Part shown: positions 42,076 to 51,939 of the stretch, one piece after another | Position numbering within the stretch: position 1 is the first letter of the stretch | How the letters are laid out: each line of letters opens with the position of its first letter | Assembly (NCBI GenBank): GCA_944323345.1 | Contig: CALUSC010000004.1 | Location: forward strand, 56,822-120,821 | Source: an uncultured Bacteroidales bacterium | GTDB lineage: Bacteria > Bacteroidota > Bacteroidia > Bacteroidales > UBA932 | Length of the DNA stretch: 64,000 bases | Direction: 5' to 3' | The notes under the pieces: generated by a model | Databases searched by the model: none | What the model saw: the letters and a program-made list of their open reading frames with translations, nothing else | Told to the model about the DNA's origin: nothing | Position numbers and translations under genes: made by a program

Positions 42076-43552
42076 GATAGATCATCCGGTCTATTATCTT
42101 CTGCATCCTGTATTGCGACAGCAGGGAATTGTTTATCATTATGGAGAATACGGCAGGTTTCCCTCCTGTTTCCGGAAAAATGTATCCGCTGAAGCATTTC
42201 ACTCCTGTCATGGAACCGCTTTTCAGCCTGATCCGTGATTTGAGAGCCTTGTCGTAGTCTGTCATCACGGTTTCCATCGTTCCGGATTCTCCTGGGGCCG
42301 GCAGGCTGGACGCGAACGCATCGAAAGCCGCACTTTCTTCCATCGCCTTCAGGAACCGGCAGATGAATGACGGAGAGAGCAGGTTCTGTCTGGACAGTCC
42401 GCTTCCGTCCCTTATGTTTACCTTTCTGGCATCCAGTCCCATGTCTGCCAGCAGTTTTTCTGCCGCGAGCACGGAGCCGGCATAATCTCCGGACCCTCCG
42501 ACCGCCTTTCCTATCGTATGGAACAGAGTCTCCGCGTAAATGTTGTTGCTGTCGTAATTCGTCTGGTACGCTATTCTGCCGAGCCGGGGCGATACGGTCT
42601 GTCCGAGAATGACGAGGCTGTCACGGTCTGCAAGCCCTCCGTCAGGCATGTAATATCCGCTGTCTGCAGGACCTTCCGTGGACATGACCCCTCTTTCGGA
42701 GAGCCATCCGGTGAAATATGCCGCACATGTGTAGCCCGGAAATTTATTGCTGCATTCCAGCGTTTTAGGAGCCCTGTCTGCAGCGAATGTCCCCCTCATC
42801 ACACCGACAGGCGCCATATCCGTAGTATAATAATACAATTTGTCTCCTGTCCCGGCTTCTCCTGTCGTGCATTCGTACCTGTATTCCATCCAGGGGCATA
42901 CGGGGAAATTATCTTCCACCGATACCGGGTCTCCAGGTTTTTCTCCGGCGGCCACATCGAACGTCTGCATGTTCTCGAAGAATGTAAGTCCGCTGATTCC
43001 GGCACCGTAGTACGTCCCGCAGTCATCCCATTGCCAGGTCTGTTCTTCCGGCATCGGGAGCCCGAAATACCTGCCGTCACCGACGATATGCCCGTCGATT
43101 TTCCTGATGCCGGCTTCCTTCAGGAAGTCCGTCCAATGTCTGAACAGCTCCGGCAGTGCCGTCGCAATGCTGTCATCCGATGCCAGTACCGGATCTCCTC
43201 CTCCGACAATATAAAGGTCTCCGAAAAGACAGCTGTCGCGGATTTCGCCGGAGTATCCTATCGATGTCCTGTATTCGAAATTTTCTCCGAGAAAATCCAG
43301 TGCCAGCCCCGTGGTGACGAGCTTCATGTTCGAAGCAGGCATAAGCAGTCTGTCCGGGTTCAGGGACGCTATGGTGTCGCCGTCCGCAGTCAGGGCCAGC
43401 ATTCCTGTCACGGCGCTTCCCAGTTCGTTTCCGGACACTCTTTCCATATATCCCTGGGCAGGACTCCGGTGCCGGTCCCCGGCAATGGCATTGGCCGGTA
43501 TTGCCGTCAGAATGACGGGAATGAAAAAAAATATCTTCAAAAAAGAAATCAT
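42023..43552 (-). CDS. dacB: D-Ala-D-Ala carboxypeptidase/endopeptidase, S13 (PBP4) family
   Basis: The 509-residue protein has a signal peptide (MISFLKIFFFIPVILTAIPA) and the three active-site motifs of penicillin-binding proteins: SxxK in MPASNMKLV, SxN in NYDSNNIYAET and KTG as LKSGSMTGVK. The order and length fit PBP4/DacB, which trims peptidoglycan crosslinks in the periplasm. Its -7 box (TAAATTTG, 43579-43586 on the minus strand) abuts the galE promoter. Confidence 0.93.
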   Translation of the reverse strand: MISFLKIFFFIPVILTAIPANAIAGDRHRSPAQGYMERVSGNELGSAVTGMLALTADGDTIASLNPDRLLMPASNMKLVTTGLALDFLGENFEYRTSIGYSGEIRDSCLFGDLYIVGGGDPVLASDDSIATALPELFRHWTDFLKEAGIRKIDGHIVGDGRYFGLPMPEEQTWQWDDCGTYYGAGISGLTFFENMQTFDVAAGEKPGDPVSVEDNFPVCPWMEYRYECTTGEAGTGDKLYYYTTDMAPVGVMRGTFAADRAPKTLECSNKFPGYTCAAYFTGWLSERGVMSTEGPADSGYYMPDGGLADRDSLVILGQTVSPRLGRIAYQTNYDSNNIYAETLFHTIGKAVGGSGDYAGSVLAAEKLLADMGLDARKVNIRDGSGLSRQNLLSPSFICRFLKAMEESAAFDAFASSLPAPGESGTMETVMTDYDKALKSRIRLKSGSMTGVKCFSGYIFPETGGKPAVFSIMINNSLLSQYRMQKIIDRMIYLISAGTISGTGQEHPEP

Positions 43553-43564
43553 TGGCTCAGTCCG

Positions 43565-43595
43565 TTTGTTCTTACCTCCAAATTTACTACATTTG
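43565..43595 (+). promoter_or_regulatory. Promoter of galE
   Basis: A -33 TTTG at 43565-43568 and a -7 TACATTTG at 43588-43595 are spaced by 19 nt. The start is expected near 43602, with about 46 nt of leader. The divergent dacB -7 box occupies the spacer between the two elements. Confidence 0.7.
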
Positions 43596-43647
43596 TATGA
43601 TTCTGTGAAATTTTCTGAGAAAACTATAATTAATAACGACTTATATT

Positions 43648-44724
43648 ATGGATAATAACAAAAAGTGTGTTCTGGTATCCGGTGGAGCAGGCTACATCGG
43701 AAGCCATGTTACAGTAGAGCTTATCCAGGCAGGTTATGATGTCGTAGTGGCCGATAATCTGTCTAACTGCGACCTTACTTGCTATAATGGAGTAAAGAAG
43801 ATTACCGGAAGGGATGACCTTCCGTTCGAACAGATCGACTGCTGCGACCAGAAAGCGGTGGACATGGTGTTCGAAAAATACAGGATCGATGCTGTCATCC
43901 ATTTCGCGGCATTCAAGGCTGTGGGAGAATCCGTGGCGGAACCGATAAAGTATTACAAGAATAATCTGCAGTCATTCTTGAATATCCTGGATGCTGCCAG
44001 AAATCATGGAGGATGCAACGTGCTCTTCTCATCTTCCGCTACTGTCTACGGAGAAACCGACAAGCTTCCGGTGACCGAAGAGTCTCCGCGCCAGCCGGCC
44101 CAGTCTTCATACGGTGCTACCAAACAGATCTGTGAAGACATTCTCGTGGACGTAGTGCGCGCTACAGGTGCATACGGAAAGGAAATTCATGCCGGAGTAA
44201 AGGAACTCGGACCTGTGAAGGGCATAGCGCTGAGATATTTCAACCCTATCGGCGCACATCCTTCCGCCCTTATAGGGGAACTTCCGCGCGGCGTTCCTAA
44301 CAATCTCGTTCCGTTCATTACCCAGACAGCCATAGGAAAGAGAGAATGCCTGAGCATATTCGGAAACGATTATCCTACACCTGACGGTACATGCCTCAGG
44401 GACTATATCGATGTAGTGGATCTGGCCAAAGCTCATGTAGCTGCCGTGTCAAGAATGCTCGACGGCAAGATGAAGAAAGATTATGAAATCTTCAATATCG
44501 GCACAGGGCGTCCTGTTTCGGTACTGGAACTTGTGACCAAGTTCGAGAAAGTGAATAATCTGAAACTGAACTACAGGTTTGCGCCGCGCCGTCCGGGAGA
44601 CATTACAGCTATCTGGGCAGATACTTCCCTGGCTAACAAGGAACTCGGCTGGAAAGCGGAACGCTCTGTAGAGGAGACGCTGGAGGCGGCCTGGAAATGG
44701 GAGTGTCATCTTGCGGGGAAATAG
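43648..44724 (+). CDS. galE: UDP-glucose 4-epimerase
   Basis: The 358-residue short-chain dehydrogenase has the NAD loop VSGGAGYIGSHVTVEL, the catalytic serine region LFSSSATVYGE and the YxxxK as SSYGATKQICED. It also has the sugar-binding RYFNPIGAHPSALIGE and the late GRPVSVLELVTKFE. It interconverts UDP-glucose and UDP-galactose for surface polysaccharides. A role on N-acetyl sugars cannot be excluded. Confidence 0.95.
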   Translation: MDNNKKCVLVSGGAGYIGSHVTVELIQAGYDVVVADNLSNCDLTCYNGVKKITGRDDLPFEQIDCCDQKAVDMVFEKYRIDAVIHFAAFKAVGESVAEPIKYYKNNLQSFLNILDAARNHGGCNVLFSSSATVYGETDKLPVTEESPRQPAQSSYGATKQICEDILVDVVRATGAYGKEIHAGVKELGPVKGIALRYFNPIGAHPSALIGELPRGVPNNLVPFITQTAIGKRECLSIFGNDYPTPDGTCLRDYIDVVDLAKAHVAAVSRMLDGKMKKDYEIFNIGTGRPVSVLELVTKFEKVNNLKLNYRFAPRRPGDITAIWADTSLANKELGWKAERSVEETLEAAWKWECHLAGK

Positions 44725-44763
44725 TTTCTTATAAATTGTTTCGTCCGCAGATGACGGATAACA

Positions 44764-44976
44764 TAACGTCAGTTCGACGAACTATTATACTCAGGACCAG
44801 AGACTTCGTCGAACTGACGTTACGATTTCTTCGAAATCTCTTTCCTTTTACGTGCCACCCCTCCTAAATCCTCCCCTTCGTATGGGAGGACTTACCTACG
44901 GATTCGTTTCCCGAATCCTATAAAAGAGGTAGTTCTCTGAAATTCACTGCGTTCTTTTCATCGAACTCACGTTAAC
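44764..44976. repeat. Cluster of palindromic repeats between galE and pnp
   Basis: The 310-bp gap 44725-45034 holds no gene but several symmetric elements. An 18-bp perfect inverted repeat (44764-44781 with 44805-44822; unit TTCGTCGAACTGACGTTA) has a 23-nt spacer. A third, imperfect copy of the unit is at 44957-44975 (TTCATCGAACTCACGTTA). Between them are GATTTC-TTC-GAAATC (44824-44838), CCTCCC/GGGAGG (44870-44889) and GGATTCG/CGAATCC (44900-44918). This looks like an intergenic repeat family or remnant of a miniature element. No transposase or target duplication is visible. Confidence 0.65.
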
Positions 44977-44978
44977 AT

Positions 44979-45013
44979 AAAAAACCGGCAGATTCGCAAT
45001 CTGCCGGTTTTTT
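44979..45013. terminator. Bidirectional terminator between galE and pnp
   Basis: A long stem (ACCGGCAGATT with its complement, extended by A-T pairs) has a 3-nt loop and six T on either strand. It serves pnp, which ends 22 bp away on the minus strand, and any galE read-through. Confidence 0.8.
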
Positions 45014-45034
45014 ATGTCGGAACATCGTTCCAGC

Positions 45035-47260
45035 TTATTTTCTGCGGTCGTTTCCGTTGCGTTTCGGACCTTTGCCGTTGTCGCGGCGCGGACCCCTGTC
45101 CCCCTGAGGCCTTGGCTTGCGCTCAGGCTCGACATAGCCTTCCGGCTTTTCAATGAGAGCCCTGCGTGAAAGTCTCATCTTACCTGTCTTCTCATCGATT
45201 TCAAGCAGCTTGACATCTACTTCGTCTCCGATATTCAGGATGTCCTCGACCTTCTCCGTCTTGCCCCAGTCCAGTTCTGAGATATGCAGAAGACCTTCTT
45301 TTCCAGGGAGGATTTCCACAAAAGCCCCGAATTCGAGAATGGAAACCACTTTCCCGTGATAAACTTCCCCGACCTCAGGTACGGCGCAGATTCCGTTGAT
45401 CCAGTCGAGGGCCTTGTCCATGGCTTCCTTGCTTTCTCCGAATACATCCACGATACCTTCTCCGTTTTCTTCCGTGATGGTGATGGTGGTGCCGGTTTCT
45501 TTCTGTATCTTCTGGATGACTTCCCCGCCTTTGCCGATGACGGCTCCGATGAAGTCTCCAGGTATCCTGATCTGGACGATACGAGGCACGAACGGCTTGT
45601 AGTCTGCACGAGGCTCGCTGATGCATTTCATCATTTCACCCATGATGTGCATCCTGCCCTGACGGGCCTGTTCGAGAGCTTTTTCGAGAACTTCGTATGA
45701 AAGGCCGTCTACCTTTATATCCATCTGGGTAGCCGTGATACCGTCTTTTGTTCCGGTTACCTTGAAGTCCATGTCTCCGAGGTGGTCCTCGTCTCCGAGG
45801 ATGTCGCTCAGAATAGCATATCTGTTGTTAGGATCCTTTTCGTCGGTGATAAGTCCCATGGCGATACCTGCCACAGGTTTCTTTATTTTCACACCGGCAT
45901 CCATAAGTGCCAGGCATCCGGCGCATACTGTAGCCATGGATGAAGAACCGTTCGATTCGAGGATATCCGAAACTACGCGGACTGCGTAAGGATTCTCTGG
46001 AGCCAGCGGAACCATCGGCTTGAGTGCTCTCCAGGCCAGATTTCCATGTCCTATCTCACGTCTGCCCACACCTCTCTGCGCCTTGGCCTCGCCAGTGGCG
46101 AACGGAGGGAAGTTGTAGTGGAGGACGAACTGCTCGGTCTTCTGTACCAGAACCTCGTCGAGCTCTTTCATATCCAGTTTGGTTCCGAGAGTGACAGTAG
46201 AAAGCGACTGGGTCTCACCTCTGGTGAAGATGGCGGAACCGTGAGCGCAAGGCAGATAGTCCGTCTCGCACCATATAGGGCGGATCTCGGTGCTCTTACG
46301 CCCGTCAAGACGCAGACCCTCATCGAGAATCATGTTCCTCATGGCATTCTTTTCCACGGCATGATAGTATCTTTCCACCATCATCTGCTTCGCCTCTCTC
46401 TCCTCTTCAGGAATAGTCTGGTAGAATTCTTCCTTCAAGGCATCGAAAGCGTCGCTTCTCTCATGTTTCGGCAGTCCTGACTTCGCGATGGCATAGCATC
46501 TGTCATAGCAGAATGCCTCTACCGCCTTGCGGAGCTCTTCATCATTCTCTTCGTGGCAATATGTTCTTTTGACGGTCTTGCCTGTCTCTTCCATGAGCTC
46601 CATCTGCACCTTGCAATGCTTCTTTATTTCTGCGTGGGCGAATTTGATGGCATCGAGCATCACAGCCTCGCTTACCTCGTTCATTTCGCCTTCCACCATC
46701 ATGATGTTGTCGTATGTAGCCGCTACCATGATGTCCAGATCGCAGTTTTCCATTTCACTGAAGTTCGGGTTTATCTTGAATTCGCCGTTGATTCTGGCTA
46801 CCCTGACTTCAGAAATCGGACCTCCGAACGGAATATCGCTCACTGCCAGCGCTGCAGATGCCGCAAGACCTGCCAGAGCATCCGGCTGGATATCTTTTTC
46901 TGCCGAGATCAGGTTGATGGTCACGAATACTTCTGCGTGGAAATCCTCAGGGAACAGCGGTCTCAGAGCCCTGTCTACAAGCCTGGCTGTGAGTATCTCG
47001 GCATCAGAAGCCTTTCCTTCGCGCTTCATGAACCCGCCCGGAAATCTTCCTGCCGAAGCGAATTTTTCCTTGTAGTCTACCTGGAGCGGCATGAAGTCCA
47101 CATCAGGTTTGGCATCCTTCGCGCATGTGACGCATGCCAGGAGCATTGTGCCCCCCATTTTTACAACGACAGAACCATCTGCCTGCTTGGCAAGTTTGCC
47201 GGTTTCGATTTCGATTATCCTTCCGTCGGACAATTCGATTTTTTTGTTGATGATATTCAT
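45035..47260 (-). CDS. pnp: Polyribonucleotide nucleotidyltransferase (PNPase)
   Basis: The 741-residue enzyme degrades RNA 3' to 5' with phosphate. It has two RNase PH domains with an all-alpha linker ([21 protein letters not shown]; second core EMDIKVDG-like [20 protein letters not shown]). A KH domain ([19 protein letters not shown]) and an S1 domain ([20 protein letters not shown]) follow. The last 40 residues are a basic, Arg/Gly/Pro-rich tail ([18 protein letters not shown]) that likely adds RNA binding. It lies downstream of rpsO, the classic order. Confidence 0.97.
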   Translation of the reverse strand: MNIINKKIELSDGRIIEIETGKLAKQADGSVVVKMGGTMLLACVTCAKDAKPDVDFMPLQVDYKEKFASAGRFPGGFMKREGKASDAEILTARLVDRALRPLFPEDFHAEVFVTINLISAEKDIQPDALAGLAASAALAVSDIPFGGPISEVRVARINGEFKINPNFSEMENCDLDIMVAATYDNIMMVEGEMNEVSEAVMLDAIKFAHAEIKKHCKVQMELMEETGKTVKRTYCHEENDEELRKAVEAFCYDRCYAIAKSGLPKHERSDAFDALKEEFYQTIPEEEREAKQMMVERYYHAVEKNAMRNMILDEGLRLDGRKSTEIRPIWCETDYLPCAHGSAIFTRGETQSLSTVTLGTKLDMKELDEVLVQKTEQFVLHYNFPPFATGEAKAQRGVGRREIGHGNLAWRALKPMVPLAPENPYAVRVVSDILESNGSSSMATVCAGCLALMDAGVKIKKPVAGIAMGLITDEKDPNNRYAILSDILGDEDHLGDMDFKVTGTKDGITATQMDIKVDGLSYEVLEKALEQARQGRMHIMGEMMKCISEPRADYKPFVPRIVQIRIPGDFIGAVIGKGGEVIQKIQKETGTTITITEENGEGIVDVFGESKEAMDKALDWINGICAVPEVGEVYHGKVVSILEFGAFVEILPGKEGLLHISELDWGKTEKVEDILNIGDEVDVKLLEIDEKTGKMRLSRRALIEKPEGYVEPERKPRPQGDRGPRRDNGKGPKRNGNDRRK

Positions 47261-47412
47261 GTAATTCAGTTCAGTCTGCCTCCCCCTATGGGAGTTGATT
47301 CATAATTATTGTCTTTTCTTTCATATCGTAACCTGATTCCGGCTGCAGACCGATCTATTTGGCCGGTTCAGGGTGGATTTCATCCAATATTGACGTCGTC
47401 CGGAATGTCTTT

Positions 47413-47455
47413 AAAACAATGAGGGGAGACATCATCCCGATGATCGCCCCTCATT
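47413..47455 (-). terminator. Terminator after rpsO
   Basis: On the minus strand a hairpin (AATGAGGGG with CCCCTCATT, 47447-47455 and 47418-47426) encloses an inner ATCAT/ATGAT stem. GTTTTAA follows. It lies 15 bp past the rpsO stop and would limit transcription into pnp. Confidence 0.7.
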
Positions 47456-47469
47456 ATGTCTTTTCCTAT

Positions 47470-47745
47470 TTATCGACGGAGACCGAGTTCCTTGACGATA
47501 TTTCTGTATCTCTCGATATCGATTTCCTTGAGATAATCAAGAACACGACGTCTCTTACCGACCAGTTTCAGAAGCGAAAGACGTGTTACATGGTCTTTCT
47601 TGTTGTTCTTCAGGTGCTCGGTAAGGTGAGCGATACGGTAGGAAAATAGAGCAACTTGACTCTCAGGAGAGCCGGTGTCCTTATTAGACTTTCCGTACTT
47701 CGCGAAAATCTCTTGCTTCTTTTCAGCCTGTAAATATTCAGCCAT
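47470..47745 (-). CDS. rpsO: 30S ribosomal protein S15
   Basis: The 91-residue primary 16S-binding protein is complete, with [50 protein letters not shown] and IVKELGLRR. The ATG at 47745 is used; a TTG six bases upstream is not needed. A consensus promoter lies about 67 bp upstream. Confidence 0.97.
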   Translation of the reverse strand: MAEYLQAEKKQEIFAKYGKSNKDTGSPESQVALFSYRIAHLTEHLKNNKKDHVTRLSLLKLVGKRRRVLDYLKEIDIERYRNIVKELGLRR

Positions 47746-47811
47746 CTGCAAAAAGATTAAGAAATTAATAAAAAATCATGACGCAAATCCTTTTCGGGAA
47801 ATTTTGCGGCG

Positions 47812-47841
47812 CAAATTTAATCATAAAATCAGATAAAACAA
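47812..47841 (-). promoter_or_regulatory. Promoter of rpsO
   Basis: On the minus strand a -33 TTG (47839-47841) and a -7 TAAATTTG (47812-47819) are spaced by 19 nt. Transcription should start near 47805. Confidence 0.7.
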
Positions 47842-47909
47842 TATCCTTGTGGAAAAAATTGATAATCATTGCCCTGATACGGCTGATTTAAAGGTATGCG
47901 CTGAAAAAT

Positions 47910-48053
47910 ATGCTATCTTTGCACGACCGTTTCCTGATTATCGACTCTGAGGAGGTCTGGCACATCGGTGCCTCGCTGAAAGACCTCGGCAAGAAGATGT
48001 TCGCCTTCTCAAGGCTGAATATCCCGGCCGTGGCTGTCACAGATCTGCATTAA
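47910..48053 (+). pseudogene. C-terminal remnant of a lost gene (PLD-like / ORF6N-associated segment)
   Basis: This 47-codon frame encodes HDRFLIIDSEEVWHIGASL followed by KDLGKKMFAFSRL. That pattern recurs at the C-terminus of much larger proteins with a phospholipase-D-like HxxFxIID motif in Bacteroidota accessory regions. Nothing of the N-terminal part is present, and its first codons coincide with a TATCTTTG promoter-like box. It is best read as a gene fragment left by deletion, lying just upstream of the leu leader. Family assignment is from memory of the motif only. Confidence 0.5.
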
Positions 48054-48102
48054 GATTGCAAGGCTAATTTGGAATCCATTAGGAATTTTAAAAATGATTT
48101 CT

Positions 48103-48110
48103 TATCTTTG
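48103..48110 (+). promoter_or_regulatory. -7 element (TATCTTTG) of the leu operon
   Basis: TATCTTTG lies 17 bp before the leader-peptide ATG. A one-mismatch -33 (TTAG at 48079-48082) has the right spacing. Transcription probably starts near 48117. Confidence 0.55.
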
Positions 48111-48127
48111 TAGGAAACGGATTGAAA

Positions 48128-48178
48128 ATGACTACAGGACGCTCACTATCACTACGACTATTGCAGGATTTCAGCTGA
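48128..48178 (+). CDS. leuL: Leucine-rich leader peptide of the leu operon (attenuator)
   Basis: The 16-residue frame MTTGRSLSLRLLQDFS carries four leucines in six residues, three as CTA, a codon that is sparse by eye in the neighbouring genes. It lies between the operon promoter and a strong terminator (48233-48268) in front of leuA. This is the expected form of a leader whose translation stalls when charged tRNA-Leu is low, letting polymerase pass the terminator. A weak alternative hairpin pairs the CTACGACTAT region (48153-48161) with ATAGTATGTA (48194-48203), overlapping the control codons. It is assigned from composition and context; there is no homology evidence. Confidence 0.65.
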   Translation: MTTGRSLSLRLLQDFS

Positions 48179-48232
48179 TGGAACTCTGACGGGATAGTAT
48201 GTATAGTGTGAAAAATGAGTGCTATATTTATT

Positions 48233-48268
48233 GGCCTTCAGGGTTTGCCTTGGAGGCCTTTGTTTTTT
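48233..48268 (+). terminator. Attenuator terminator in the leu leader
   Basis: An 11-bp stem (48233-48243 with 48248-48258, including two G-U pairs) has a TTTG loop and is followed by TTTGTTTTTT. It lies 65 bp before the leuA ATG and 54 bp after the leader stop. Confidence 0.8.
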
Positions 48269-48332
48269 ATTGAGGGAAAATCCGGTATTGCCGGAGGCAG
48301 ATAAGAAAGGAACGAACTTAAAAACTGAAGAT

Positions 48333-49829
48333 ATGGAGCAGAAACTTTACGTCTTTGACACCACATTGAGGGACGGAGAACAGGTCCCAGGCTGCCAGTT
48401 GAACACGATAGAGAAGATAGAACTGGCCAAGCAGCTCGAAGCCATGAAGGTGGACATCATCGAGTGCGGCTTCCCGATTTCGAGTCCGGGAGACTTCAAA
48501 TCCATAGTGGAAATTTCGAAAATCGTCACTGAATCCACCATCTGCGCTCTGACCAGGGCTGTGGAAAAAGACATAGACGCCGCTGCAGATGCGCTTCATT
48601 TCGCCAGACTGAAGAGAATCCATACCGGTATAGGCACGTCCGACTATCACATAAAGTATAAATTCAATTCGAACCGTGAGGATATCCTCGAAAGGGCAGT
48701 CGCCGCGGTGAAGTATGCGAAAAAATATGTTGAAGACGTCGAATTCTACGCAGAAGATGCCGGAAGGACCGAGAATGAATATCTTGCCTGTGTCGTTGAA
48801 GCTGTGATCAAGGCGGGGGCCACAGTCGTCAACATCCCCGACACGACAGGATATTGCCTTCCAGGCGAATACGGAGCGAAGATAAAGTATCTCTGCGACA
48901 ACGTCCCGAATATCGACAAGGCCATCATCTCCACCCACTGCCACAATGATCTCGGTATGGCTACCGCCAATACACTCTCCGGCGTAATGAACGGCGCCCG
49001 CCAGGTCGAAGTGACCATAAACGGAGTAGGCGAGAGAGCCGGGAACACCGCTATGGAAGAAGTGGTTATGGCTATCAAGTGCCGTAAGGACATCCCGGTA
49101 CATACGGATATAGTCACCAGGAATTTCTACAAGATTTCACATTCGGTGTCCACTCTGATGCGCATGCCCGTGCAGCCGAACAAGGCTATCGTCGGACGGA
49201 ACGCCTTTGCGCATTCTTCAGGAATACATCAGGACGGCGTGCTGAAAAACCGGGAAAGCTATGAAATCATCGATCCTGTCGATGTGGGAGTGAATGATTC
49301 CACCATAGAACTTACGGCAAGAAGCGGAAGGGCGGCTCTGAACCATCACATGCAGCGTCTCGGTATCCACATGAACAAGGAAGAACTGGATTCCGCATAC
49401 GACAAGTTCCTCAAGCTGGCCGACTGCAAGAAAGAAATCAATGATTCCGATCTTTATATCATCGCAGGGGTCACCCAGGACAAACTCAAACAGAAACTGC
49501 ATCTGAAGTACCTGCAGGTAGTCTGCGGAAAGAATGCCATTCCGATGGCTACCGTCAAACTCGTCATCGACGGGGAGGAATGCGTGGCCACTTCGAGCGG
49601 AAACGGTCCTGTGGATGCCGCCTTCAAGGCTGTCAAGAGCCTGGTGCACAGAAAGATAAATCTGGAAGAGTATCTCGTACAGGCTATCACCCGCGGTACT
49701 GACGACGTCGGCAAAGTACATATTCAGATAGAGAACAAGGGCAATATTTACTATGGCTTTTCAGCCAATACCGATATAGTGACAGCCTCTGTAGAGGCGT
49801 ATGTCAATGCCATTTCGAAAATCATTTAA
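48333..49829 (+). CDS. leuA: 2-isopropylmalate synthase
   Basis: The 498-residue enzyme commits 2-oxoisovalerate and acetyl-CoA to leucine. Visible are the HMGL-like barrel start [32 protein letters not shown] (metal His), GVGERAGN, and the C-terminal regulatory domain (from about 390; [12 protein letters not shown]) that binds leucine. The ATG at 48333 follows AGAAAGGAACG upstream; the frame is open to 48219, but that start lies before the terminator. Confidence 0.97.
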   Translation: MEQKLYVFDTTLRDGEQVPGCQLNTIEKIELAKQLEAMKVDIIECGFPISSPGDFKSIVEISKIVTESTICALTRAVEKDIDAAADALHFARLKRIHTGIGTSDYHIKYKFNSNREDILERAVAAVKYAKKYVEDVEFYAEDAGRTENEYLACVVEAVIKAGATVVNIPDTTGYCLPGEYGAKIKYLCDNVPNIDKAIISTHCHNDLGMATANTLSGVMNGARQVEVTINGVGERAGNTAMEEVVMAIKCRKDIPVHTDIVTRNFYKISHSVSTLMRMPVQPNKAIVGRNAFAHSSGIHQDGVLKNRESYEIIDPVDVGVNDSTIELTARSGRAALNHHMQRLGIHMNKEELDSAYDKFLKLADCKKEINDSDLYIIAGVTQDKLKQKLHLKYLQVVCGKNAIPMATVKLVIDGEECVATSSGNGPVDAAFKAVKSLVHRKINLEEYLVQAITRGTDDVGKVHIQIENKGNIYYGFSANTDIVTASVEAYVNAISKII

Positions 49830-49852
49830 CTGAGATATTTTCCGATAAAATC

Positions 49853-51244
49853 ATGGGAAAGACGCTTTTTGACAAGATATGGGAAAGCCACGTGGTGAAG
49901 CATATCCCTGACGGGCCTGACGTGCTGTACATAGACCGCCATCTGGTGCATGAAGTGACATCTCCGCAGGCATTCAGCGCATTGAAAGCTAAAGGTCTGA
50001 AAGTATTCCGTCCGGAAAAGACCTTCGCCACATGCGACCACAATGTCCCTACTCTCGGCCAGGACAAGCCCATCGCTGACGAGTCTTCGAGAAATGCTGT
50101 GGACAGCCTTGCGGCCAATACGGCAGAGAACGGCATAACTTATTTCCCTCTCGGCGATCCCGGAAACGGAATCGTCCATGTAATCGGTCCGGAGCAGGGC
50201 ATAGTGCTCTGCGGCCAGACAGTGGTCTGCGGCGATAGCCATACGGCTACGCATGGGGCTTTCGGGAACATAGCTTTCGGAATCGGTACAAGCGAGGTGG
50301 AGATGGTCCTGGCGACACAGTGCCTTCTCCAGTCGAAGCCGAAACAGGCGCGCATCACGGTGGATGGCCGCCTGGCGGCCAATGTCACACCGAAAGACGT
50401 GATACTCCATATCATTTCCAAACTCGGGACAGACGGATGCACCGGCTGTTTCGTGGAATATGCAGGAGAGGTCTTCCGCGATATGAGCATGGAGGGAAGG
50501 ATGACTGTCTGCAACATGAGCATCGAGATGGGCGCGAAAGGCGGGATGGTAGCTCCTGACCGGACTACATTCGACTATATTTGCGGACGTCGTTTCGCTC
50601 CTTCAGGCACGGCATTCGATGAGAAAGTCGTTTCCTGGCAGACGTTGAAGACGGATGCGGACGCCGTGTTCGACAAGGAATATCATTTCGAAGCATCCGA
50701 CATACGTCCGATGGTGACATACGGGACGAATCCCGGCATGGGAGTGGCTGTGGACTGTGTTATCCCTTCAGAGGCGGTCGGCTGCGATGCCGTGACTTTC
50801 GACAAGGCGCTTGCCTATATGGATTTCCATAAGGGAGAGCCTATGACCGGAAAGAAAATCGACTATGTATTCGTCGGTTCATGTACGAACGGCAGGATAG
50901 AGGACTTCAGGGCCTTCGCCAAGGCTGTAGGAGGTCGGAGAAAAGCTGAAGGGGTGACTGTATGGCTGGTGCCAGGCTCCAAGGAAGTGGAGGCGAAGAT
51001 TGAGGCGGAAGGCATAGGTGATGCTTTGCGCGCAGCCGGTTTCCAGATACGCCAGCCTGGCTGTTCTGCCTGCCTGGCCATGAATGCCGACAAGATTCCT
51101 GCAGGGAAATATGCCGTGTCTACGTCGAACAGAAATTTCGAGGGCCGGCAGGGTTATGGTGCGAGGACGATTCTTGCAGGGCCGCTCGTAGCCGCCGAAG
51201 CCGCCGTGACAGGACGGATCGGCATCCCGTCCGAAGTTCGTTGA
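49853..51244 (+). CDS. leuC: 3-isopropylmalate dehydratase, large subunit
   Basis: The 463-residue aconitase-family subunit carries the 4Fe-4S ligands in [14 protein letters not shown] and [11 protein letters not shown]. Substrate motifs are TCDHNVPT and [15 protein letters not shown]. With LeuD it isomerises 2- to 3-isopropylmalate. It starts 23 bp after leuA. Confidence 0.97.
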   Translation: MGKTLFDKIWESHVVKHIPDGPDVLYIDRHLVHEVTSPQAFSALKAKGLKVFRPEKTFATCDHNVPTLGQDKPIADESSRNAVDSLAANTAENGITYFPLGDPGNGIVHVIGPEQGIVLCGQTVVCGDSHTATHGAFGNIAFGIGTSEVEMVLATQCLLQSKPKQARITVDGRLAANVTPKDVILHIISKLGTDGCTGCFVEYAGEVFRDMSMEGRMTVCNMSIEMGAKGGMVAPDRTTFDYICGRRFAPSGTAFDEKVVSWQTLKTDADAVFDKEYHFEASDIRPMVTYGTNPGMGVAVDCVIPSEAVGCDAVTFDKALAYMDFHKGEPMTGKKIDYVFVGSCTNGRIEDFRAFAKAVGGRRKAEGVTVWLVPGSKEVEAKIEAEGIGDALRAAGFQIRQPGCSACLAMNADKIPAGKYAVSTSNRNFEGRQGYGARTILAGPLVAAEAAVTGRIGIPSEVR

Positions 51245-51326
51245 GATGAGTTTACTTCCGTAAATGAGGATATGAGGATTCGCGGCCTGACACAGAAATC
51301 GGACAAAAGAAAACAAAAAAGAAAAA

Positions 51327-51905
51327 ATGGATAAAATCGAAAAAATAATATCAACGGCAGTATTGGTTCCGGTAGACAATATCGATACGGACCAGATCAT
51401 ACCTGCGCGATTCCTGAAGACTACATCCCGTGAAGGATTCGGGGAAAAACTTTTCTATGACTGGAGGTTCGCTTCTGACGGATCGCCTGTGGCTGACAAT
51501 CCTATTGCCGGGCAGAAAGGGGTCATCCTCGTGGCCGGGAACAATTTCGGCTGCGGCTCCAGCAGGGAACATGCGGCATGGGCCCTACATGATGCCGGTT
51601 ACCGGGCTGTGGTGTCATCATCATTCGCCGACATCTTCAGGAACAACGCCCTAAACAACTGCCTGCTTCCCGTGAAGGTGTCCGAAGAGTACCTGGCGGA
51701 TCTGATATCTGTCCTGAAATCCGCTCCGGAGACCGTCGTCAGCATCGATCTGGGTGCCCAGACCATCTCCGTGCCGGGTGTCGGAGAGGAATCATTCGAC
51801 ATCAACGGCTACAAAAAGGAGTGCCTGATGAAAGGCTATTCCGATATCGACTATCTTCTTGCGGACAAAGCTTCCATTCTGAAGTATGAATCCGAACATA
51901 AGTGA
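51327..51905 (+). CDS. leuD: 3-isopropylmalate dehydratase, small subunit
   Basis: The 192-residue swivel domain has NIDTDQIIPARFLKTT and NFGCGSSREHAAWAL, the signature substrate loop. It pairs with LeuC. An 82-bp gap precedes it, A-rich near the start codon. Confidence 0.96.
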   Translation: MDKIEKIISTAVLVPVDNIDTDQIIPARFLKTTSREGFGEKLFYDWRFASDGSPVADNPIAGQKGVILVAGNNFGCGSSREHAAWALHDAGYRAVVSSSFADIFRNNALNNCLLPVKVSEEYLADLISVLKSAPETVVSIDLGAQTISVPGVGEESFDINGYKKECLMKGYSDIDYLLADKASILKYESEHK

Positions 51906-51939
51906 AGTCTGTTTTTCAGGTCTGAAAAAATAATTCGAA

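Noticed and set aside
42518-43600. Plus-strand frame of 360 codons in dacB
   Set aside because: Antisense shadow; S13 motifs are on the minus strand.
44725-45034. A CRISPR array or tRNA in the palindrome-rich gap
   Set aside because: The repeats are inverted and unevenly spaced, with no array of direct repeats and spacers and no cloverleaf.
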